A stretch of DNA of 64,000 bases from DATATV01 sp036268615 (GTDB taxonomy: Bacteria; Actinomycetota; Actinomycetes; Mycobacteriales; Pseudonocardiaceae). Both the position numbers and the translations under genes were made by a program. Below the pieces are notes generated by a model that was given only the letters and a program-made list of their open reading frames with translations, had not been told where the DNA came from and did no database searches. Shown here piece by piece: positions 22,894-31,044 of the stretch. The stretch is taken from contig DATATV010000025.1 of assembly GCA_036268615.1 (NCBI GenBank), positions 1 to 64,000 on the forward strand. The letters are read 5' to 3'. Position 1 is the first letter of the stretch. Each line of letters starts with the position of its first letter.

Positions 22894-23744
22894 GTATGTT
22901 GCGGCTGGCCGCGGTGGCGGCACCGTTCGACCGGGACCTCGAAGCCGGGTTCGCCCGGATCGGCGAGCTGATCGGGCGGGCCAGGGCGGCCGGTGTCGGC
23001 CTGCTCGCGTTGCCGGAGGCGTGCCTCGGCGGCTACCTGGTCAACCTGGACGGTGGTGCCGACGGGCCGCCGCCACTGGCCGTCGACGGCCCGGAGATCC
23101 GGCGGCTGGCCGCGCTGGCGGGGGACATGGTGGTTACCGCGGGCTACTGCGAGCAGGGCGACGACCGGTTGTACAACAGCGCGGTCTGCGTGACCGGCGA
23201 CGGCGTCCTTGGCAACCACCGCAAGGTGCACCAGCCACTGTCGGAGGACTCCACCTACGGCGCCGGTGACGGTTTCGCCGCGTTCGACACGCCGGTCGGC
23301 CGGCTGGGCATGATGATCTGCTACGACAAGGCGTTTCCCGAGTCCGCACGGGCACTTGCCCTGGACGGCGCGCAGATCGGCGTGTGCATCTCGGCGTGGC
23401 CGGGCAGCCGCACCAACCCCGGGGCCAATCTGGCCGAGGACCGGTGGAAGCGTCGGTTCGACCTGTTCGATCGGGCGCGGGCGCTGGAGAACCAGATCGT
23501 CTGGGTGTCAGCCAACCAGTCCGGCGTGTTCGGCGACCTGAAGTTCGTCGCCAGCGCCAAAATCGTCGATCCCGGTGGGGAGATCATCGCCGACACCGGG
23601 GTCGCCGAGGGCATCGCGATGGCCGAACTGGACGTGCCCGCCGCGCTGGAGACGGCCCGACGGTCGATGGGGCACCTGCGGGATCGGCGCCCGGCGGCGT
23701 ACTCACGGCCCTCGACGTTCGAGGCGTTGGTCGGGGTCGAGTGA
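22890..23744 (+). CDS. Carbon-nitrogen hydrolase (nitrilase superfamily)
   Basis: A protein of 284 residues with the nitrilase-superfamily triad: E43 in LLALPEACLGGYL, K112 in NHRKVHQP and C144 in GMMICYDKAFPES. The ATG at 22890 overlaps the previous stop (ATGA). The size and the CYDKAFPE active site resemble amidase-type branches (Nit2/omega-amidase-like) more than true aliphatic nitrilases, which are longer and usually have a CWE active site. In this cluster it holds the place of the Nit1 nitrilase. An amide substrate delivered by the nearby AmiS/UreI-like channel is therefore plausible (inference). Confidence 0.9.
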   Translation: MSMLRLAAVAAPFDRDLEAGFARIGELIGRARAAGVGLLALPEACLGGYLVNLDGGADGPPPLAVDGPEIRRLAALAGDMVVTAGYCEQGDDRLYNSAVCVTGDGVLGNHRKVHQPLSEDSTYGAGDGFAAFDTPVGRLGMMICYDKAFPESARALALDGAQIGVCISAWPGSRTNPGANLAEDRWKRRFDLFDRARALENQIVWVSANQSGVFGDLKFVASAKIVDPGGEIIADTGVAEGIAMAELDVPAALETARRSMGHLRDRRPAAYSRPSTFEALVGVE

Positions 23745-23759
23745 GGTGGTCGGGCGGGG

Positions 23760-24392
23760 TTACTCCCCGGCCGCCGGATACAGCACCTGCTCGAAATCCT
23801 CGCCGCCCGCCGCCAACTCGTCGACCAGTCGCAGCCCGCGTTCGGCCCACGCGATCTCCACCTTGGCCCGTTCCACCAGACCCCAGTAGACGTGCACCTT
23901 GTAGCCGACGATCGCGTCGTGCGCCTCGTCCGGCGCGCGGCCCAGCCTGCGCTGCAACAGCACGGTGGCCCGGGCGCGCAGTTGCTCGACGTGCCGCTCC
24001 CAGCGTTGCTGCTGCTCCCGGAAGTGCGCGAGGTGTTCGGTGAACTGGCGGCGGATGACCTCGGGGGAGCCGTACTCGAAGTAGGTCGCCTTCAGGTAGG
24101 CCACGTCCCGCACGCTCGGCGGTGCCTGGACCTCGGCCACCCAGCGGGTCAGCTCGTCGGCGCCGGCCTGGGTGAGGGCGTAGGCCCGCTTGGTCGCCTT
24201 GGCGTTGGGGCCGCGGGGCAGCTCGTGCGCGAGCACCAGCTCCTCCTGCTCCAGCCGGCGCAGTTCGGGGTAGATCTGGGAATGCGGGGCGTGCCAGACG
24301 TAGGCAACTGACTGGTCGAACTGTTTGGCCAGCTCGTACCCGGTCATCGGGCCCGCCTCCAGCAGCGCCAGCAACGCGTGCCGAAGCGACAT
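23760..24392 (-). CDS. PadR family transcriptional regulator
   Basis: A protein of 210 residues. The N-terminal winged helix is MSLRHALLALLEAGPMTGYE with LAKQFDQSVAYVWHAPHSQI and YPELRRLEQEELV, the hallmark of PadR. The long C-terminal Vir_Reg-like helical domain marks the larger PadR subfamily. Start ATG 24392 with GGAGGTG upstream. It is divergent from the MFS transporter and the Pht5-like gene and probably represses them through the site at 24420-24435, releasing on an aromatic acid (family knowledge plus inference). It is convergent with the C-N hydrolase. Confidence 0.93.
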   Translation of the reverse strand: MSLRHALLALLEAGPMTGYELAKQFDQSVAYVWHAPHSQIYPELRRLEQEELVLAHELPRGPNAKATKRAYALTQAGADELTRWVAEVQAPPSVRDVAYLKATYFEYGSPEVIRRQFTEHLAHFREQQQRWERHVEQLRARATVLLQRRLGRAPDEAHDAIVGYKVHVYWGLVERAKVEIAWAERGLRLVDELAAGGEDFEQVLYPAAGE

Positions 24393-24419
24393 CTGAGTGG
24401 TCACCTCCGCGAACAAAGT

Positions 24420-24435
24420 ATGTAAACTTATACGT
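24420..24435. promoter_or_regulatory. Probable PadR operator
   Basis: ATGT-n8-ACGT at 24420-24435, one base from the PadR consensus ATGT-n8-ACAT, inside an AT-rich patch 28 bp upstream of the padR start and within the divergent promoter region. Confidence 0.55.
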
Positions 24436-24625
24436 AAGTCTTGACCGGGTTGTTGATCCGAGGCTACCGTCCGGGGGGCACCCAGCGCAGCCCGATCGCG
24501 GCAGAGAGTACGCCAGCTCAGCCATGCCGTTTGCCCAGCAAGGCAGCAGGCCCGCTGGTGACGGCCGCCCCACTCCGGGCGGGCCGTCCCCACCCCCGTC
24601 CACGGCATGTCACGGTGATCCTCCG

Positions 24626-26101
24626 GTGAACGCACCCAGCAACGCATTCGGTTCTGTCGCCACTGCGACCGCGGCCATGAAGGTCAACGGCCGCATGGCG
24701 GTCGCCACCCTGATCTACCTGGGCTTCGCGTTACAGCTGTTGCAGGTCGGCATCCTGCCGTTGCTGCCGGTCATCGGTAGGTCGCTGCACGCCTCGACCG
24801 CCGCCACCTCGTGGATTCTCACCGGCGAACTGCTCGCCGGCGCCGTGTTCCTGGCCGCGCTGACCCGGCTGGCCGACCTGATCGGCAAGAAACCGGTGAT
24901 CATCCTGGCGATGGTGCTGGTGCTGATCGGCTGCGTGATCGACAGCGTCGCCAACACCCTGCCGCTGCTGCTGGTCGGCCGGGTGCTGATGGGCGCCCAA
25001 CTGCCGATGCTGGCGCTGCCCGAGGCGATCGCGAGTGACACCCTGCCGCCGGCCCGCGCGCACGGCACGATCAGCGCGATCCATGCCGGCACCGGCCTGG
25101 GCATCGGCGCCGGCCTGCTGCTCGCCGCGATCATCGGCATTCACCCGCAGAACTGGCACGTGTTCTTCGTCGTCGCCGGGATCGCCAGCCTGGTCGGCAT
25201 CGCGGCCACCGCACTGTTCGTCCGCGACTCACCGGCCCGGGCCGGTGGCGGCCTGGACATCCAGGGTGCGGTGCTGCTCACCGTCGGCCTGGTGGCGTTG
25301 CTGCTCGGCCTGAGCGAGGGGCCGGCCTGGGGCTGGGGTTCGGGTCGGGTGATCGGGCTGCTGGTCGGCGGAGTGGTGGTCGGCGTCGTCTGGTGGCTGC
25401 TGGAGAAGCGCGCCCGGTTCCCGCTGATCGACGTCAGGTACCTGACCCGGCCGGAGATCCGGCTGCCCTACCTGATGACGTTCCTGATCGCGTTCGGCGT
25501 CTACGGTTCGCTGTCCGCGGTGACCCGGCTGGCCCAGACACCCGTGATCACCGGCTTCGGTTACGGCTGGACGCCGCTGATGGCCGGCTGGTTCGCGCTG
25601 CCGCAGGCGGTGGGCAGCGTGGCCGGCATGGTCGTGCTGCGCGGTGTGCGCCGACGCGGCCTGGTGCTCGCCGCGGCGATCGGCTTCATCGCGATCACCA
25701 TTGGTTTTGTCGGGTTCGCCGTCGGCCATGCCTCGCCTGCGGTCGAGATCGTCTCCCTGGGCGTCGACTCGCTCGGCCTCGCGGTCGCGCTGGCCGCCAC
25801 CCAACTGCTCGTGCTGCGTGTTGTGCTGCCCGCCGAATCCGGCATCGCCCTTGGCCTGTCCGTGGTGATGTACGCGGTCGGCAACTCGGCCGGCAGCGCG
25901 GTCGTCGGGGTATTGTTCGCCAGCTTCACCGTGCACACCAAGACCGCGTCCCTGCCGGCGCTGAGTTCCTACCTCGGTGGGTTCGCGATCTGTGGAGCGC
26001 TGTCGCTGATCGCCCTGGCGCTCTGCATTCCACTGGCCCGGCGCAAGCTCGGTGCGGGAGTGCAGTCCACTCCCCCCGCCCCGCTCGGCGCCGCGTCCTG
26101 A
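24626..26101 (+). CDS. MFS transporter (DHA2-like, about 14 helices)
   Basis: A protein of about 491 residues. The first helix is VATLIYLGFALQLLQVGILP. The A-like loop LADLIGKKPVIILAMVLVLI follows, then LVGRVLMGAQLPMLALPEAI and the AHGTISAIHAGTGLGIGAGL stretch. Helix count and length point to the 14-TM DHA2 branch rather than 12-TM exporters. The GTG at 24626 is the chosen start; ATG at 24677 is an alternative, and neither has a strong ribosome site. It lies 31 bp before the Pht5-like gene, so the two are one operon divergent from padR. Confidence 0.85.
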   Translation: MNAPSNAFGSVATATAAMKVNGRMAVATLIYLGFALQLLQVGILPLLPVIGRSLHASTAATSWILTGELLAGAVFLAALTRLADLIGKKPVIILAMVLVLIGCVIDSVANTLPLLLVGRVLMGAQLPMLALPEAIASDTLPPARAHGTISAIHAGTGLGIGAGLLLAAIIGIHPQNWHVFFVVAGIASLVGIAATALFVRDSPARAGGGLDIQGAVLLTVGLVALLLGLSEGPAWGWGSGRVIGLLVGGVVVGVVWWLLEKRARFPLIDVRYLTRPEIRLPYLMTFLIAFGVYGSLSAVTRLAQTPVITGFGYGWTPLMAGWFALPQAVGSVAGMVVLRGVRRRGLVLAAAIGFIAITIGFVGFAVGHASPAVEIVSLGVDSLGLAVALAATQLLVLRVVLPAESGIALGLSVVMYAVGNSAGSAVVGVLFASFTVHTKTASLPALSSYLGGFAICGALSLIALALCIPLARRKLGAGVQSTPPAPLGAAS

Positions 26102-26132
26102 CCTTCGGCCAAACTCCTTGGAGGATCGCAGA

Positions 26133-27125
26133 ATGAGCAGTCGGATTTCCCTCACGTTGTCGTGCTGGGACTACGACCGCACCCAGGCGCTCGCGGACGG
26201 TCGGGTGCGTCCGGAGGGCGTTGACCTGACCTACCTGTCGCTGCCGGTGGAGGAGACGTTCTTCCGGATGATGCGGCACCACGAGTTCGATGTGGCCGAG
26301 ATGTCGTTGTCCTCGTACGTGATCAGCCTGTCCCAGGGCGCGCCGTTCATCGCGATCCCGGTGTTCCCGTCCCGGTCCTTCCGGCACAACGGCATCTACG
26401 TCAATGCCAACAGCGGCATCGAGAAGCCCTCGGATCTGGTCGGCAAGGTCGTCGGGGTGCCGGAGTACCAGGTCACCGCGGCGGTCTGGATTCGCGGCAT
26501 CCTTGAGGACCACTACGGCGTCCCGGTCGATTCGGTGCGTTACCGCACGGGCGGCCTGCACGACCCGGGCCGGGTGGAGAAGGCAGCGCTGAACACGCCG
26601 GCGAGCGTCGAGATCAAGCCGATCGACCCGACCGCGACGCTGTCGGACATGCTGGTCACCGGCGAGATCGACGCGATGTACAGCCCGCGCAGCCCCCGGC
26701 CGTTCCTGGAGCACGACGAGCGCGTCCGTTGGCTGTTCCCCGACCCGAGGGCCGAGGAGGAGAAGTTCTTCACCGAGACCGGGATCTTCCCGATCATGCA
26801 CACGGTGGTGCTCCGGCGCGAGGTCTACGAACAGCGGCCGTGGCTCGCGCAGACCCTCTACAAGGCGTTCGTGGCGGCCAAAACCGCGGCTGTGCGACGG
26901 CTGGCGGAGACCGCGGCGCCGTTCTCGATGATTCCGTGGAGCTACTCGGAGTTCGAGCGGGTGCAGCAGCTGATGGGGCCGGACTTCTGGCCGTACGGCT
27001 TGCCGGACAACGAGAAGAACCTGGCCGCGTTCCTGCGCTACTCGTATTCGCAGGGGCTGGCGCAGAGCCAGTTGCAGCCGAGCGACCTGTTCGCACCGGA
27101 GACGCTGGACACGGTCAAGGTCTGA
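26133..27125 (+). CDS. 4,5-dihydroxyphthalate decarboxylase-like protein
   Basis: A protein of 330 residues, no signal peptide. Blocks typical of Pht5-like proteins are CWDYDRTQALADGRVRPEG, HEFDVAEMSLSSYVISLSQG, AIPVFPSRSFRHNGIYVN, GVPEYQVTAAVWIRGILED and FPIMHTVVLRREVYEQRPW. The fold is that of periplasmic binding proteins, so automatic annotation often says ABC substrate-binding protein, but the lack of a leader peptide favours a cytoplasmic decarboxylase. GGAGG precedes the ATG. Together with the MFS gene it suggests uptake and decarboxylation of an aromatic acid. A hairpin terminator follows. Confidence 0.85.
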   Translation: MSSRISLTLSCWDYDRTQALADGRVRPEGVDLTYLSLPVEETFFRMMRHHEFDVAEMSLSSYVISLSQGAPFIAIPVFPSRSFRHNGIYVNANSGIEKPSDLVGKVVGVPEYQVTAAVWIRGILEDHYGVPVDSVRYRTGGLHDPGRVEKAALNTPASVEIKPIDPTATLSDMLVTGEIDAMYSPRSPRPFLEHDERVRWLFPDPRAEEEKFFTETGIFPIMHTVVLRREVYEQRPWLAQTLYKAFVAAKTAAVRRLAETAAPFSMIPWSYSEFERVQQLMGPDFWPYGLPDNEKNLAAFLRYSYSQGLAQSQLQPSDLFAPETLDTVKV

Positions 27126-27133
27126 GGATCAAC

Positions 27134-27171
27134 CGGTCAGTGCGCGGCAGTAGCGGTCCGCGCACTGACCG
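27134..27171 (+). terminator. Hairpin terminator after the Pht5-like gene
   Basis: A 14-bp perfect stem, CGGTCAGTGCGCGG (27134-27147) with its complement at 27158-27171 and a 10-nt loop, 8 bp after the stop. Confidence 0.8.
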
Positions 27172-27243
27172 TTCTCCTGTCGGCCACGTTCCTGCCGGTT
27201 CGTGCCGATGGCGCGTTCAACCCGACTGCCTAGCGTACTTTCC

Positions 27244-28728
27244 ATGCCAGGCTGCGATTTCACTCGTCGGGACATGCTCCGCTGGTCGGCCTGTGCGGCC
27301 GCCGCCGTACCACTCGCGCTCGCTGATCCAGGACGGGCCTTCGCCGCGACCGGCTCGACCGGGACCGGTGTGGTGACCCCGGTCAACCTCGAACTGGTCA
27401 CGCTCGCCGAGGACCACGCGGTGCTCACCTGGTACACCGGCCAGGCCGGCACCAACGACGGCCTCGGCCGGATGATCCCGGCAGCGGCCGACAGCGAGGT
27501 CGTCTACGGTACCCATCCGAGTCGACTGAACCGGGTCGCCTACGGCATTTCCGCGGCTCACACGCCATATCACCACGTGGAACTGTCCGGCCTGGAACCT
27601 GGCCGGACGTACTACTACCAGGCCCGTTCCAACGGAAAACTCGCCGCGCCGACGCCGTTCACGCTGATCACCGGCAACGCCGTCGGCACCTCGACCTACG
27701 GCCTGACCACCGGCGGCCCGTACTCGTTCACCACCCCGCAGCCGCCGCGCGGCAGCCACCTGTTCTCCATCGTGCTGTGCAACGACCTGCACATGGGCGA
27801 GACCGAGGCCGGACTGGTCGGCGGTGAGCCGCAGTACATCGGCATCTCCCAGGTGCCCGGCCTGCCGCCCTATCCCGAGGTGATGCTCGAATCGCTGGTC
27901 CAGGACGTGCGCCGGTTCGACGCGACCTACCTGCTGGCAGCCGGTGACATCTCGGCTGAGGCCGTACCGACCGACCTGAGCCGTGCGGGTCAACTGCTGT
28001 CCCGGTTCGGCACCTACCGGGAGGACTACTTCGTCACGCGTGGCAACCACGACCGCGCGCACCTCGGGGCCGCGTACGACTCCTGCCGGGTCGGTCAGTG
28101 GCAGGGCAACGACTGTTTCCACGACGCCTACTTCCCGGACAACGAGCTGACCTACTTCTCCCGCGACCTGTCCGGCCTGCACGTGATCGGCCTGGACACG
28201 TACGACAAGGCCGGCGGTGGCGGCGACGCCGGTGGCATGTCACCCGATCAGTTGGCCTGGTTCCAGGCCGACCTGGCCGCCCACAAGGACCAGCCGACGT
28301 TGGTGTTCGGCCATCACCCGCTGGTCGTCCAGGACTCAGCTTTTCCCAGCAGCGCAAGCAATGCACTGGACGCGGGCCAGGCCGCAACGGTGCTCGACTG
28401 GTACTCGAAGACGCCGGGTGTGTTCCTGCACCACGCCGGGCACACGCACCGCAACCACAGCACGATCAGCCCGACGGCGCCGGACGTCACGTTGCAGGAA
28501 GTGGCTGCCGCGAAGGAGTATCCGGGCGGGTTCTCGATCCTGCGGCTGCACACCGAGGGTTATGCGCTGAACTTCTACAAGTCCACGAGCGAGCTCGCCC
28601 GGGAATGGAGCGAGCGCAGCCGAATGGAAATCATGGGCTACTGGCCACAGTTCGCATTCGGCAACACGGTGGAAGACCGGAACACCGTAGTGAAGCGAGA
28701 CCTGTCAGGGCTAAGGGGCAAGCCTTGA
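27244..28728 (+). CDS. Exported metallophosphoesterase with purple acid phosphatase-like N-terminal domain
   Basis: A protein of 494 residues. A Tat signal is visible (TRRDMLRWSACAAAAVPLAL, cleavage near ADPGRAFA-A). Residues about 37-165 form a fibronectin III-like domain (HVELSGLEPGRTYYYQARSN). The catalytic domain follows: CNDLHMGE, AAGDIS, TRGNHDR, FGHHPL and HHAGHTHRNH, all five metal-binding blocks. It is likely an extracellular phosphatase or phosphodiesterase, perhaps phosphate-regulated. The ATG at 27244 gives the complete Tat motif. It is transcribed alone and convergent with another metallophosphoesterase across a repeat pair. Confidence 0.92.
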   Translation: MPGCDFTRRDMLRWSACAAAAVPLALADPGRAFAATGSTGTGVVTPVNLELVTLAEDHAVLTWYTGQAGTNDGLGRMIPAAADSEVVYGTHPSRLNRVAYGISAAHTPYHHVELSGLEPGRTYYYQARSNGKLAAPTPFTLITGNAVGTSTYGLTTGGPYSFTTPQPPRGSHLFSIVLCNDLHMGETEAGLVGGEPQYIGISQVPGLPPYPEVMLESLVQDVRRFDATYLLAAGDISAEAVPTDLSRAGQLLSRFGTYREDYFVTRGNHDRAHLGAAYDSCRVGQWQGNDCFHDAYFPDNELTYFSRDLSGLHVIGLDTYDKAGGGGDAGGMSPDQLAWFQADLAAHKDQPTLVFGHHPLVVQDSAFPSSASNALDAGQAATVLDWYSKTPGVFLHHAGHTHRNHSTISPTAPDVTLQEVAAAKEYPGGFSILRLHTEGYALNFYKSTSELAREWSERSRMEIMGYWPQFAFGNTVEDRNTVVKRDLSGLRGKP

Positions 28729-28736
28729 CCGCATTA

Positions 28737-28793
28737 CCCCCATCACCCCGATACGAAGCCCAGGTAAGACGATCGCGAATCGGGGTGACGGGG
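28737..28793 (-). repeat. Palindromic interspersed repeat, copy 1 (minus orientation)
   Basis: A 57-bp element whose ends form an imperfect 12-bp inverted repeat, CATCACCCCGAT (28741-28752) and ATCGGGGTGACG (28779-28790). Read on the minus strand it has the same order of blocks (CCCGAT, GCGATCGTCT, GTATCGGG) as the elements at 28924 and 48462. It stands head to head with copy 2 in the same intergenic region. Confidence 0.75.
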
Positions 28794-28923
28794 ACGGGGC
28801 GCCGAACCGTAAGGCGACGAGTGCCGAATGGAATACAGCGTGCCTACCCGGTTTCAGGGTGCGGTAACGGGGGTGCGGCGAGGTTGGCGCACGCGCAGGT
28901 TGGGCTCTGTTGGGCAGTGGGTC

Positions 28924-28990
28924 CTTCTTCCCGATCGCGCGATTGTGTGCGGGCGCTTGGTATCGGGAAGAAGAGGTAGGTTGGTCGAAG
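28924..28990 (+). repeat. Palindromic interspersed repeat, copy 2
   Basis: A 67-bp element starting CTTCTTCCCGATCGCGCGAT and ending GGTAGGTTGGTCGAAG. CTTCTTCCCGAT pairs with ATCGGGAAGAAG (28960-28973 region), so it folds as a hairpin. It matches 48462-48533 closely, apart from a 5-bp length difference, and is inverted relative to copy 1. The 272 bp between the two metallophosphoesterase genes hold only this repeat pair. Confidence 0.85.
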
Positions 28991-29000
28991 TGTTGCGCGC

Positions 29001-30215
29001 CTACGCTTCTGGGCGTGACCGTAGCGTCAACAGGGTGATCTCGCTTGGTGCGAACACCCGGAATGGCGGGCCCCAGAAACCGGCGCCTCGGCTGGTGTAC
29101 AGCTGGGTTCGCTCGTTGATCCTGGTCAGCCCCTGCAGATAACCCTGTTCCAGTCGGACCAGCAGATGGAACGGCCAGATCTGGCCGCCATGAGTGTGGC
29201 CGGACAGCTGGAGATCGACGCCGGCTGCCGCCGCCCGGGAGACCTGCTTTGGTTGGTGGGCCAACAACACCACCGGCAACTCGGGGTCGACGCCGGTGAG
29301 TGCGGCGTTCAGATCCGGGCCGTGGCCCGTCAGTCCGGAACCCACACCGGTCGGGTCGTCGACGCCGGCGAAGACAAGTTGGTGGGCGCCGCGCAGGATC
29401 ACGTGGTTGCGGTTGTGCAGCGGGTCCCAGCCGAGTTGTTCCATGTGGTCCAACCACTGCTGCGCCTGGCTGAAGTACTCGTGGTTGCCGGTGATGTAGA
29501 GCTTCGCGGTGGTGGCGTTGATCGTGCCCATCGGGGCGACCTGCGCCTGGCGCTGTTCGACGTCGCCGTCGGCAAGGTCGCCGACGTGGCAGACCACATC
29601 CGGAGCCAGGTCGTTCACCGTGGCGGCGATCCGGGCTGACCATTTTGTCCGGTTGATCGGGCCGTAGTGGGTGTCGGCGAGCACCACCACCCGCAGGCCG
29701 TCCAGGTCACGGCCCAGTCGGGGGATGACCACGTCGTGCGCCCTTGTCCTGGGCAACCGCATCGCCTCGGTGTAGCCCCAGATGAGCAGCGCCACCGCCA
29801 CCACGAGCACGGCCACGGCGGTGCTCCGACAGCGCACCGCACTGTCCACTCCGAACAGTCGGAGCACGAGTCGCACCACGTAACCCAGCACCGACCAGGT
29901 GAACAGCACCCAGCTCGCACCCAGCGTGGTGTCGCCGATCCTGGCCGCCAGATCCCGGTGTGCGCGGCCGTGGCCGAGCAGCATCGACACCGGCAACACG
30001 ACGAATCCGGCGGCGAAGACAACCGTGCCGATCACGACGACGACGCCGGGCCAGTCGTCGGAGGCCACGATGGTCCACCAGGGCAGGACGAACAGCAGTA
30101 CCAGCACCGCGAGCACGACCACGGTGAACACGATTCGACGCGACAGTGTCATCAGCGCGGGCAGACCCTTCGGCGACAGGCGAGCAGTCCTGGCCAGTCG
30201 GGCTGTCCAGACCAT
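29001..30215 (-). CDS. Membrane-bound metallophosphoesterase (YkuE-like)
   Basis: A protein of 404 residues. The N-terminal part has about four membrane helices (about 27-50, 58-80, 98-118 and 130-150). The phosphoesterase domain follows with LADTHYGP, CHVGDLADG, ITGNHEYFS, VVLLAHQPKQ and LSGHTHGGQIWP. Relatives such as YkuE act at the cell surface on lipid or nucleotide phosphates; the substrate here is unknown. The start at 30215 lies 4 bp after the TetR stop; an ATG at 30152 would remove an arginine-rich tail and is also possible. It is probably co-transcribed with the TetR gene. Confidence 0.9.
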   Translation of the reverse strand: MVWTARLARTARLSPKGLPALMTLSRRIVFTVVVLAVLVLLFVLPWWTIVASDDWPGVVVVIGTVVFAAGFVVLPVSMLLGHGRAHRDLAARIGDTTLGASWVLFTWSVLGYVVRLVLRLFGVDSAVRCRSTAVAVLVVAVALLIWGYTEAMRLPRTRAHDVVIPRLGRDLDGLRVVVLADTHYGPINRTKWSARIAATVNDLAPDVVCHVGDLADGDVEQRQAQVAPMGTINATTAKLYITGNHEYFSQAQQWLDHMEQLGWDPLHNRNHVILRGAHQLVFAGVDDPTGVGSGLTGHGPDLNAALTGVDPELPVVLLAHQPKQVSRAAAAGVDLQLSGHTHGGQIWPFHLLVRLEQGYLQGLTRINERTQLYTSRGAGFWGPPFRVFAPSEITLLTLRSRPEA

Positions 30216-30219
30216 GAGA

Positions 30220-30846
30220 CTACAAGTGTTCGCCGACCGGGTCGGCCGCCGCGCCGACCATCCGCAGCGCCAGCTGCGCGTACTGCCGGCCCAGGGCGGT
30301 GGGACCGGTCCGGATGTGGTCGCCGTACCAGCGGGCCACGTCGATGCCCAGCGAGAGCACCGACCGCGCGGTCGTGCGCACCTCCGGCACGGTGAACTCG
30401 CCGGTGGTCACGCCCGCGCTGATGGTGCGTCGGAACAGTTGCTCGATCTGCTGACGCAGGGCGGCGACCACCTGGTACTCCGGGTCACCGAGCACGTGCA
30501 GTTCGTACTGGACCACCCGGGCGACCGTGTGCCTGCGGGCGTGCCAGGACACGAAGTCGGTCATCAGCCGGGTGAGGGTCGCGGTCGGCGGCCGGCCCTC
30601 GGCGACGATCTTCTCCAGCGTCGCGAGCATCTGTTCGTGACCGCTGCGGCTGATCTCGGCGAGCAGGGCGAGTTTGGACGGGAAGTAGACATACAGGCCG
30701 GCCGGGCTCATTCCGGCCGCGCCGGCGATGTCCCGGGTGGTGGTGCCGTGGTAACCGCGTTCGGCGAAGGCCTGCACGCCGGCGAGCATCAGTCGTCGGG
30801 CGGCCGCCGGCTGAACCTCCGGCCACAGCTCGTCGGACAGCGGCAT
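30220..30846 (-). CDS. TetR family regulator (probable lipid-metabolism regulator)
   Basis: A protein of 208 residues. The HTH is AFAERGYHGTTTRDIAGAAG with MSPAGLYVYFPSKLALLAEI, the form seen in many TetR proteins that bind acyl-CoA. The ATG at 30846 has GGAGGTG directly upstream; GTG 30861 is an alternative. It is divergent from an acyl-CoA ligase gene, and a pair of related AAGCG sequences lies between them. It probably controls the ligase and itself. The membrane phosphoesterase gene follows after 4 bp. Confidence 0.92.
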   Translation of the reverse strand: MPLSDELWPEVQPAAARRLMLAGVQAFAERGYHGTTTRDIAGAAGMSPAGLYVYFPSKLALLAEISRSGHEQMLATLEKIVAEGRPPTATLTRLMTDFVSWHARRHTVARVVQYELHVLGDPEYQVVAALRQQIEQLFRRTISAGVTTGEFTVPEVRTTARSVLSLGIDVARWYGDHIRTGPTALGRQYAQLALRMVGAAADPVGEHL

Positions 30847-30897
30847 CGGCACCTCCGTCACCCCAGGTCACGCCAGTGTGATCGACCCTGTTCGAGT

Positions 30898-30985
30898 TAG
30901 CAAGCGCTCAGTGATCTGGCAGCCGACCGACCTGCACCGACAGGTCGACCGGCACGTCGACAGACCGCTGACCGACCGCTTAGTA
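30898..30985. promoter_or_regulatory. Pair of related AAGCG elements, possible TetR sites
   Basis: TAGCAAGCGCTC (30898-30909) and, on the other strand, TACTAAGCGGTC (30974-30985) agree at 9 of 12 positions. Both sit between the divergent TetR and acyl-CoA ligase genes, and many fatty-acid-linked TetR proteins recognise AAGCG-containing palindromes. Neither element is a complete palindrome. Confidence 0.35.
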
Positions 30986-31044
30986 TGTGAATATCGGAGG
31001 CCGGCGTACCGGCGTGGCCGCAACCACTCGGAGGTCAAGCAGCG

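Noticed and set aside
18318..23744. Biosynthetic gene cluster for a ribosomally made peptide (radical SAM plus small proteins).
   Set aside because: The small proteins belong to conserved nitrogen-starvation families and no precursor peptide or peptidase is seen.
28729..29000. Small gene between the two metallophosphoesterases.
   Set aside because: The stretch consists almost entirely of an inverted pair of palindromic repeats; frames there have no ribosome site or codon bias.
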